DNA of 45,307 bases from Deltaproteobacteria bacterium. Lineage in GTDB: Bacteria; Myxococcota_A; Polyangia; Polyangiales; JADZFZ01. The notes below the pieces were generated by a model. The model was not told the DNA's origin. It saw nothing but the letters and a program-made list of their open reading frames with translations, and did not search any database. Positions 35,001 through 42,900 of the stretch are shown here, piece after piece. The stretch spans positions 1-45,307 of the forward strand of contig JADZFZ010001183.1 in NCBI GenBank assembly GCA_020854145.1, written 5' to 3'. The position numbers and the translations under genes were made by a program. Numbering within the stretch: position 1 is the first letter of the stretch; every line of letters begins with the position of its first letter.

Positions 35001-38000
35001 TGCTCACGCAAGAGGCGCTGGACTGGCCGGCGTTCCAGGACCTGGCGAGTGTGATCCAGTTCCGCCAAGAGATGTTCGGCTTTGCAAGCGTCACGGTCGG
35101 CGGTTCTACTTGGGCAACGACAGGGACGCGCAGGCTTGGGCGCACGCCAGACGGTACCTTCCCATGCGGACCAGTGATCGAAGAGAACATGGAGCTCGAT
35201 TCGCTCTACACACGGGTGTGCACCGGCGGACCGCGATTCGGCTACTCACTGCTATGTGGTTTCGGAAATACGTGCCAAGGAACGGCGTTGGACGGAGTCA
35301 ACCAACGAATGCAGCGCGCCGTCGAGCTACTTCGGGCGCTGGGCGGTCAGTTACCGCGGTACGGCGCCGAGATTGACAACCCCTCTAACGATCTCCCGCT
35401 GGACGTAGATGATCGCCGGCTCGTGAGCCAAGTCCAGGTCCCCCAATGGTTGCGTGACGACCCACGGCTCTGCGCCGGCGGAAACTGCTTCGACGGAACG
35501 ATACAGACTTGGAACTTCCGTAACCCCGGTTCGAGCGACTTCCCTTTTACTGCCGAGTGCGTAGACGTCACCTCGCCCCAGGAAATACCCCCGTCGCTCG
35601 AGGAGGTCTTCTCGGAGTGCGACTTTGACGCACCAGAGCCGGTGCGCAGATACTACCGCACGTTTTCCGCGGCGATCTTCGACGAGGGCTTCGATGCTGC
35701 CGTCTGGAGTCCGCGTTCTGGTGCGGTAGACGTCAACCTCGCCGCCCTCGGCGGCGGTGTAGCCCCAACCGCCGCCATGGGGCTCGCTCGCTACGATTAC
35801 CACCAATTACTGGACGCGCTGGAGCTTGCGTGTCTCATCCGCCAGGACGCTGCGGGCGGATGCGGAGCCGATTTGACCGAGCTTCCGGAGGTGCGCAGCG
35901 CTCAGGATTTCCCAAAACTGCGTCGAATGCTGCAGTGTGCCGCCGACCGATTCGAGCGTTCGCTGACTCGTCTTGCGCTGGTGGACATCCCGGTCGCCCT
36001 CGCCGACGACCTCCGCTCCAGCGCGATTTCGTCGACCTTTCCCAGCTATCGGGGTCAGTACGGCCAGGCGGTCGCCGGCCTCAGAGGCGCCCTGGAAGAC
36101 GTTGTTTCCGCGACGCGGCAAGTGGCCACGAACATTCGTGACTTCGGTGGAGACCTAGAGATCGCCCGAGGAGAACTGCGAGAGATCCAGCTCGAGAGTC
36201 AGATCCGCGAGGTGCAGCTCATGGCCGACATCTCGGGGCAGATCGCACGCTGCGCCGCCTCCGGAACAGAGGTGCAGAACGTCTACACGTTCGGCGGTGC
36301 TTCGGCAATCACGTGCATGGATGCCGCGATGCAGATTCTCGCATCGACCCTGATTGCGGGTCTAAGAGCGGACATTAGCGACGTGAACACCAGCGAAGTT
36401 TTCACACGTGTGGCAATGCTGGTCAGTAGCCGCATGGACTCCCTGGGCAACGCCACGCGACTTCTTTCCCAGGCCTACAGTCAGGCTCAGTCGTTCCTAG
36501 CGCAGCTTGAGCAGCATCGGTCTGCGGCCCGCCGCGCGGCCAGTGAGGTCCTCCTTCTGGATCGCGACGACGCCGGCCGGGAGTACGCGGTAAATCCTGT
36601 CTTGCGGGCGCGTATGAGCACCACGCAGGTGCGATATGCTCGCGCGCGCGCTACCGCGCTTCGATACACGTACCTTGCACGCAAGGCAATCGAGCAGCGT
36701 CTCGGCGTCGAGATGTCGCGCATGTCGCGGGAGATGACACTGGTAGAGGCTCCTTCGACGTGGGCAGACTCCCTGTGCGGCATGCCCGCAATCAACTACG
36801 ACCGGCTGCGGGACGCCGACCTGAACGTTGGCTCGTTCGAGGGTTCATTCATCGGAGACTATGTGAGGCGTCTGGAGGCGTTCGTCGAATCGTACCGCAT
36901 CGACTATCCGTTTCAGGACGGTGCGGATACGGCCGTCGTCTCGCTTCGCGACGAGCTACTGCGCGTTCGGGCAACCTGTGACACGCAAGGGCCGAATCTG
37001 TTGCTCGAGTCGCTCGGCGTTGGCGCCGAGCCCGATTTCGGCAATTGGGTGCCCACATGCCTTGACGAAACGGGACCGTGCGCGACGGCAACCCACGCCA
37101 GCCTGTCCCCGTTCCGCTGCGAGGCAGTTGCGCCAACCGGAACGGAGGTCCCCGCGTGTGCCGAACGGACCCTCGGCGACGCGCGCGCGGTCGAGATCAT
37201 CACTCCACGGAACCCCGGTACGACGGCGTGGACGCAGACGGTGAGCGTGACGCCGGGCCTATACATGCTCTCGTGGTACGAGCGCATCAATGCGCCCACG
37301 ACGGACGACGAGCCGGTCAGCGATACCGAGAACCTTGCGTGCCGCGACGACGTCATGGGCCTCGGAGCGGAGGTGCCTCGCATCGATCCGACGGTCTCCG
37401 TCTCAGGCGATGCCACCGCCGAGGCCACCGACTACTCCTTCGTGCCGCTTGACTCTGCCAACAATGCGGCGGTCGAGAGATGGATCGATGCCTGCCGCTG
37501 GCGGCGCGCTAAGACCCTCATCGAGATAACCGGAGATCCGGCGGACACGTCCGCAGCTGTCGACCTGACGGTCAACCTGATCGTCACGCCACTGGCGAGC
37601 GAGGACGATCCGCGTGTGCTCTTCGCCGCGCCACAGCTCGAGCGCCTCGAGACCTGGCAGGTCGAGCCGACTGTTCCGGTGCCTCAGCCGTTCTTCCCGA
37701 CTGACGACGATCTGCTGTTCCGCGTTGGCCTCTGTGAGGACACGACGGGCACCGTCTTCCGCGGTGGTCGCTACTGGCGTCGCGGCTGTGACTACCTTTG
37801 CCCTGACGGTCTCGGACAGACCTGCGCGGCAGCCTCTGTGGGCGATCGCGCCGCGCAGCGCTGCTACTGGGAGACGGATTTTGGGATTTCGTTGACCGAC
37901 ATCGAACGAGGTGAGCTCATCCCGTCGGGCAACTTCGCGCTCGGGAACTTCAACTACCGATTCGACACGTTTGGCGTCAACCTTGTGGGAGTCGGACTCC

Positions 38001-38359
38001 AAGATTGCTCCCGCGCCGCGACACCTACCGAGTGTTACGCGAACGCGTCCATCCCATTTTCGCTGGTGCACTCTCCTCCTTACCGCACCCGCAATCACGA
38101 GGGCGAAGTCGTGGAGGCGTCGCTCTTCACCGGCCACATCGAGCACGCGCGGTCGCTCGCCGCTGAGCGGTACCTGACCAATCCGCTGTCGGGAGCGGAC
38201 CGGTCGCTGCTGCAGGATTACATGCGGCGTGAGCTTCGCGGTCGACCTCTGGATGGGCACTACACCCTCCGGGTTTGGGAGGCTCCTGGCTTCGACTGGA
38301 ACCGGCTGGAGGATATCCAGCTCATCCTCAACTACCGCTACTGGACGCGGTTCGAGTAG
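32048..38359 (+). CDS. Giant lipoprotein with HEGDH motif, coiled coil and TcA-like C-terminus
   Basis: ATG at 32048 is preceded by GGAGG (32038-32042) and gives 2103 residues. The signal peptide ends in VAAC (C20), so it is a lipoprotein. H675-E-G-D-H679 in FIAHEGDHNGMDDQH is a HExxH-type zinc site, with H686 as a possible further ligand. Cys-rich knots occur around 790-930. A long helical/coiled-coil stretch lies at about 1340-1560 (nt 36060-36720). The final 110 residues (ADRSLLQDYMRREL, DGHYTLRVWEAPGFDWNRLE, LNYRYWTRFE) resemble the C-terminus of TcA toxin subunits. A TcB-like gene follows two genes later. It may be a cell-anchored TcA-like protein. TcA relation is inference from the C-terminal pattern. 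Confidence 0.65.
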   Translation: MGSERSRTMLVLAIAAVAACSSDPPPSTARSALVDGPSWPEGRAFAATWDPGLEPTETLRIAYEPDPQSGAYADLIDTLELACADETNGRFVETTPPESPTPAPGCGRKGALAVFVANCMGYRFLSFAETVVPMELYADGLIRPQPIGEDPDPPTESPQFVLPVPTASDAASLAIISAAYFQAAGFAGAVALDLTDIDCSGSQALNAHSVETAPDDDPAADYVTLGFVIASGVSEAGRMIGEAAGVASQNLQAAAEAQRATQRDERQAIIGGWRGRHDSRLEIANILFGIPEDLFEAEGVPSDTLLARAPAVETPAETDADRRAEELVRSLRIDPRLEESQLYEQVCGAMQEDLPGIFEESANCDTEAESLLTGFGIDLVGLRQATRRILQTSAATGRVLMDDPSTPLGGIPRVVGTLPNAAPADPAFLFARTAGATRLSDVADTDADVHAPTPEYALRGVLNTQDYLAWVLERAIRRADYTADSAATSIAERGRLLLRESVPMRVSVAIGQADEPTCSPYCPPNTRIAGLHLPGGQWLPPDDPQTPETAERGYRFPGRTFGLGGDIDRVRVRLYGGVADVDRYELVRGEAGVQCVLGGRIEGVPCDPSDYLLGAPTLQTDSSAASGFGTKYLEWNWMGGGGDEPAAQEGESMYIVDSLGDTLGHQGVVLGFIAHEGDHNGMDDQHSRLTGFPAGVTVRTSVTETIAPDPVDLERAQYTCAGVLHDVRLPLEDELTESTEGRDEIESAWAHYLRLARQAADEADVLGEELVREGLEMDLRAENARDALESICGGVVNVASLDANPATCTCAMGAAECERAEIATGPSDCGRCVLDRCLPGGLTQLLRDSPDLDSVRRCLGEPRDGEVELVHAALSDHPLCMWQVTERNQPPCVCPVGAAECPDPVEFECPMIASPDASSCSTVYGSSLPAGFTALAPSRAIGLTATGSSGAFAGSCAQIARLRARWPIGSGSPVPADAAQLLEDVLTQEALDWPAFQDLASVIQFRQEMFGFASVTVGGSTWATTGTRRLGRTPDGTFPCGPVIEENMELDSLYTRVCTGGPRFGYSLLCGFGNTCQGTALDGVNQRMQRAVELLRALGGQLPRYGAEIDNPSNDLPLDVDDRRLVSQVQVPQWLRDDPRLCAGGNCFDGTIQTWNFRNPGSSDFPFTAECVDVTSPQEIPPSLEEVFSECDFDAPEPVRRYYRTFSAAIFDEGFDAAVWSPRSGAVDVNLAALGGGVAPTAAMGLARYDYHQLLDALELACLIRQDAAGGCGADLTELPEVRSAQDFPKLRRMLQCAADRFERSLTRLALVDIPVALADDLRSSAISSTFPSYRGQYGQAVAGLRGALEDVVSATRQVATNIRDFGGDLEIARGELREIQLESQIREVQLMADISGQIARCAASGTEVQNVYTFGGASAITCMDAAMQILASTLIAGLRADISDVNTSEVFTRVAMLVSSRMDSLGNATRLLSQAYSQAQSFLAQLEQHRSAARRAASEVLLLDRDDAGREYAVNPVLRARMSTTQVRYARARATALRYTYLARKAIEQRLGVEMSRMSREMTLVEAPSTWADSLCGMPAINYDRLRDADLNVGSFEGSFIGDYVRRLEAFVESYRIDYPFQDGADTAVVSLRDELLRVRATCDTQGPNLLLESLGVGAEPDFGNWVPTCLDETGPCATATHASLSPFRCEAVAPTGTEVPACAERTLGDARAVEIITPRNPGTTAWTQTVSVTPGLYMLSWYERINAPTTDDEPVSDTENLACRDDVMGLGAEVPRIDPTVSVSGDATAEATDYSFVPLDSANNAAVERWIDACRWRRAKTLIEITGDPADTSAAVDLTVNLIVTPLASEDDPRVLFAAPQLERLETWQVEPTVPVPQPFFPTDDDLLFRVGLCEDTTGTVFRGGRYWRRGCDYLCPDGLGQTCAAASVGDRAAQRCYWETDFGISLTDIERGELIPSGNFALGNFNYRFDTFGVNLVGVGLQDCSRAATPTECYANASIPFSLVHSPPYRTRNHEGEVVEASLFTGHIEHARSLAAERYLTNPLSGADRSLLQDYMRRELRGRPLDGHYTLRVWEAPGFDWNRLEDIQLILNYRYWTRFE

Positions 38360-38362
38360 CCC

Positions 38363-39991
38363 ATGGGCAACGTCGCACGGCCGGGGCGCGCGCTGGCGCG
38401 CCTCCGGGCTTGCGTGGCGCACGTCGTCGCAGTCGGAGCGCTGGCCGGCTGCGACGGCTGCCCGCCTCCGGGTCCGATCCTCTGCGACGCTGGCGTGCCT
38501 GCGCCCTTCTGCGACGCAGGGATGGCCGACGCCGGGCCGCCTGACACGGGTCCGGAAGACATGGGACCACCGGACACCGGTCCTCAAGACATGGGACCGC
38601 CCGACGGCGGGCCCATCGACACCGGGCCCGAGGACATGGGCGACGAGGACGGCGGTCCTGTTTGCGATTGCCCGCCGCGTGAATGCCGCGTGACGACATG
38701 CCTCGACGCCATCTGCGACTACACGGTCGCTGCCGACGGGACACCCTGCTTCGGAGGCGGGGGCATGTGCGTCGGCGGCGAGTGTGTTCTCGACGAGGAC
38801 GAGCTCTGCGACGAGACGATCACCGCGCCGCGCGTTATCGCGTCGAGGCCGCTCGGCACCGACGTTCCGTCCATCGCTCGGCCCGCAGTGGGGATCGATG
38901 GCGACGGGCTCGCGCTCTTCGTGTGGACCGCCGAGGTGGAGGGCGCGCTGGAGGTGCACAGTCGCCGATTGACCGCTGCGGGGCAGTCGCTCGATTGCCA
39001 CGATGCGCCGGTCGTCATCGAATCGGGGATCGACCTCGGTTGGGATGCCCTTCCGACCGTAGCCGGGTTGTCGGGGGGCGGCTGGGTCGTGACGTGGGCC
39101 TCGCCGACGCTCGATGGAGACCTCGGCGGGATTGCCTATCGCACGGTGACTGCGACGGGCGTCCTGGGTCCGATGCGGCTCGCGAACGTCGAGACGCTCT
39201 TTCACCAGCACGAGCCGCGCCTCGCCGCGATCGAGGACGGCTTCGTGATCGCCTGGACTGACGAGAGCGGGCAAGCCGCCGACGACGAGTTTGCGGGAGT
39301 GCGCGCTCGGCGATTCGCGTGGGACGGGCGTCCGCTCGGCGAGGAGATCGTCGTTGCGGAATTCACACCGGGTGATCAGCGCCAGCCGGCGCTGGCCGTG
39401 TCCGGGCTGACGTGGATAGTCGCCTGGACCGATGCGGGCTCGGCGCTCGACGCCGTTCCCGTCGTGCGGGCACGGCGCTTCGTCGGCAGCGACCCAATCG
39501 ACGATCTCGACATCGTCCTCTCGACCGCACATGGGGCATCTTCGAGCGTCACCGCTCCACGTTTGGGGGGTGACTTCGTGGTGGCGTGGGAGTCGCGCGC
39601 GGTCGATGCGGACGGCGACGTGCATGCGCGGGTGGTGCATGCAGAAGGTGACCCGCTCGACGGTTCCTCCATCCTCGACGTGGCCGTGTCCGGGGAGGCC
39701 GGAGAGCTCGCCCCGGCGGCCTCGGCGTTCGACGGCGACACGACGCTCGTCGCCTGGCACGAGGGCTTCGACCAGCGGGACGTCGGCCTCGCCGCCATCG
39801 GTGGGGCGTTGCCTGCTGAGGCGGCGGCCATTCGAGAGTTCCTGACCGCCGATGGGCTCGAACGCGACGCGTCGATCGTCGAGGCTGGCTCTGGCGCTTG
39901 GATCGTCTGGAGCGACGACGGCGCGGTGGGTGAGCTCACGGCGTACCGGAGCGTGCTTGCCGTCTTTCTGGAGCAGGAGGGGTCGCCGTGA
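38363..39991 (+). CDS. Lipoprotein with PPDTGPEDMG repeats and beta-propeller-like domain
   Basis: This 542-aa protein starts at ATG 3 nt after the giant lipoprotein. The lipobox LAGC ends at C30. Residues 59-88 are three tandem 10-aa units of the PPDTGPEDMG type, a flexible surface spacer, followed by a Cys-rich knot (about 100-150). The rest repeats WVVTWASP, FVIAWTDE, WIVAWTDA, FVVAWES, LVAWHE and WIVWSDD every 50-60 residues, the signature of a beta-propeller. Its stop overlaps the next start (GTGA). It is probably a surface binding protein that accompanies the Tc-like proteins. Confidence 0.75.
   Translation: MGNVARPGRALARLRACVAHVVAVGALAGCDGCPPPGPILCDAGVPAPFCDAGMADAGPPDTGPEDMGPPDTGPQDMGPPDGGPIDTGPEDMGDEDGGPVCDCPPRECRVTTCLDAICDYTVAADGTPCFGGGGMCVGGECVLDEDELCDETITAPRVIASRPLGTDVPSIARPAVGIDGDGLALFVWTAEVEGALEVHSRRLTAAGQSLDCHDAPVVIESGIDLGWDALPTVAGLSGGGWVVTWASPTLDGDLGGIAYRTVTATGVLGPMRLANVETLFHQHEPRLAAIEDGFVIAWTDESGQAADDEFAGVRARRFAWDGRPLGEEIVVAEFTPGDQRQPALAVSGLTWIVAWTDAGSALDAVPVVRARRFVGSDPIDDLDIVLSTAHGASSSVTAPRLGGDFVVAWESRAVDADGDVHARVVHAEGDPLDGSSILDVAVSGEAGELAPAASAFDGDTTLVAWHEGFDQRDVGLAAIGGALPAEAAAIREFLTADGLERDASIVEAGSGAWIVWSDDGAVGELTAYRSVLAVFLEQEGSP
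38537..38626 (+). repeat. 30-bp tandem repeat coding for PPDTGPEDMG-type spacer
   Basis: Three units of about 30 bp, encoding residues 59-88 of the lipoprotein gene. The third unit (PPDGGPIDTG) is diverged. The repeat number may vary between strains. Confidence 0.6.
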
Positions 39992-42900
39992 AGATCTCCA
40001 GCCAGCGACCGTTCTGCCTGGTGCTCGTCGCGCTCATCCTGCACTCGGCCGTGGCTCCGCCGCTCTCGGCCGCGCAGGAGGCCACGCCCTCCACGCCGGC
40101 GATCTCGGAGGTGCCCGCATTGCCGGCCGAGTCCGTGTCGAGCGAGGCCGCTGCAGCGGTCGAATCGGTGCCCGCCGACATCGGCGTCGGGGCCCTCGAA
40201 TCGGTGGATCCCGCGGCGGCAGAGGCGGTGGCTGGCGCCGCGCGCGCTGCGTCTCCGCGCGGTCCACGAACCTTCGCGCTCCCTTCGGGACCTTCGAAGA
40301 CGGCGGTCTCGCCTCAGGCGATCTCGCTGCCCGCTGCGGAGGGCTCGATCCAGGGGATGGGAGAGTCGTTCTCCCCGGTGCTCTCGTCGGGCACTGGCAC
40401 GTTCTCGGTGCCTATCGCGTTGCCGGCAGGGCGAGCCGGTGTGCAGCCTTCGCTCGGGCTCTCGTACTCTTCGTCGTCGGGCAATGGGCCGCTCGGCATC
40501 GGCTGGTCCTTGGCCGTGCCGTTCATCGCCCGTCAGACGGACCGTGGCCTACCGCGGTACATCGACCGTCCCACGTGGCACGCCGAGGAGGACCGGTTCC
40601 TCTACAACGGCGGACAGGAGCTCGTCGCCGTCGATTCGGCCCAGGCCGCGGCGGTGGATTGCGCCATCTACGAGGCAGAGGGCGCCGCCTGCAGCGCTGC
40701 GGTGCCCACCGAGCTCGCCGGTTGGCAGCAATACCGCGCACGTGTCGAGGGCGGGTTCATGCGCTTCTTCCGGTCGCCGGATGCGCGGCGCTGGGTGGTG
40801 CAGTCGCCCGATGGGACACGCTTCGACTTTGGCGAGCTGCCGTCCGGTGAGGGACCGCCCGAGATGGTGTCGGCGTCGGCCACGGCGCTCGAGACGGACG
40901 CGGAGACTCCCGGTGTGCTCGGCTCGCCGTCGGGCACGCGGACCCGCGAGTCGGGTCGCGGCGAGGGACTGGGTCCGCGCGTCTACCGCTGGCACCTGAC
41001 GCGGATGAGCGATTCGCACGGCTCGACCGTCTACTACCGCTATCGCGCCGACCAGGGCGTCTCGTACCTCGACGACATCCACTACGTCTCTCCTCATTCG
41101 TGCGCACCGGCGGAGGGCAGCGTCGCGCAACGCCGTGCGTGTGCGGACTCGTTGACGCGCTACGGCCGACGCGTGCGACTCGTCTGGGAGAGCCGGCCCG
41201 ACGTCTGGTCCTCGTACGTGCCCGGCTGGCGCACGGCGCTTTCGCTGCGACTGCGGCGCATCGAGGTCACTGCGGCCGAAGGCGAGCCGGGCAGCCGCAC
41301 GCTCGTGCGCCGATACCACCTGGCCTACGCGCCCGAGAGCGACTCTTTCCATTCGCTGCTCGCATCCGTGCAGGTGGAGGGTCGGCCGAGCGAGGAGCAA
41401 TTCTACACGAACGGGTTCGCGTCATGGCGCCCGCGCGTTGGGGTGTCCACCGTCTCCGAGTCGAGCCTTGGCGAGCGGATCGTCGGTGACCTCTTGCCAC
41501 CGATGCGCTTCGGCTATGAGCGGCCGGCGGGTGCGGCCCGCGCTCCGGCTGGCTTCGTCGGGTTCGACACGACGGTGCGCACCTCGGGCGCCTCACCGCC
41601 GCATTCGGTAGACGAGGCGCGGACGGACCTCTTCGACGTCAATGCTGATGGTCTTCCCGACGTCGTGGTGACCGACCCAGCGCGGTACCGCACGAACGAC
41701 GGGCGACCGGCAGTCGGTGTCTTCTTCAACGGGTTCTCGGGGCGCGACGCGCTGCCGGGCGTCGCGGGCGGATTCTCGGCGGCGGTGCCCGTGCCGATGC
41801 CGTCCGACCTGTCGGGTGTGATGTCGCTCGACAACCTCAACGTCGTGCCGATGGACATCGACGGTGACGGGCGGAGCGATTACCTGCACATGCCGCGACT
41901 GCGGACATACGGGTACTTCACCCCGACGCGGCAGCCGGACTCGGCCTTGTCCGCAGGCTCCGACGTCTCGCCTGCGGCGCAGGGCTGGCAATTCACGCAC
42001 GTACCAGTGGCGCTGCCCGAGGGCCTCACGGACCCGCGCATCGACCTCGGGCGCGACGGCGCGCGCATCAAGGTGATGGACGTCAACAACGACCACCTCG
42101 TCGATGTCGTGCGCACGACCGGCACCGAAATGCAGACGTGGCTCAACCTGGGATGGCTGCCACGCGGAGACGGCCGGTTCGGGTCGGCGAGCTTCTTCGC
42201 GTCGTCGAGCGCGGCGGGCGGCGAGTGGCGGCTGTCCACCGATCCACTCTCGTCCTGCGTGCTGCAGGCGGGTATTCCCCTCGACTTCGAGGATCCCGAG
42301 GTGCGCCTTGCCGACATGAACGGCGATGGGCTCCAGGACATCGTGAAGATCCGCCGTGGCCGGGTGATCTATTGGCCGGGGCGGGGTCCGGGATTGTGGG
42401 GCGACGGTCCCGCGGCATGTGGTCGCGGGGAAGGAGATTCGCGCTACGTCGAAATGCAGACGCCGCCGCCGGAGCTCGACATCGAGAGCTCCGGCGTCTA
42501 CCTCGAAGACGTCGACGAGGATGGCGCGGCGGACGTCGTGCAGATCGGATTTCGCGACGTCTCGATCTGGCTCAACAAGGCGGGTATCGGATTCACGGCC
42601 CGAGCCGTCCTAAGCGGCACTCCTCCGTCTCCAGCGTTCCTCGACCGCGTGCGATTCGCGGACGTCGATGGCAGCGGGACGACCGACATCCTGTGGGCGG
42701 TCGGTGACAACTACCGCTGGATCGACCCGATGGGCGGGCGGCAGCCGCGTGTGCTCACGTCGGTCGACAATGGCCTCGGTGCGCTGACGACGCTCGAGTA
42801 CGGCTCGTCGATCGAGGACTACCTGACCGACCTCGCTGCGGCCGAAGCCTGTACGGATCCGTCATGTGATCGATTCACCTGGAGCCGAGTCGGCGGCGAC

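Noticed and set aside
37403..39760. 785-aa antisense open frame on the minus strand
   Set aside because: It is Arg/His/Gly-rich with no motif and lies opposite two well-supported genes; it is the mirror of GC-rich codon use.
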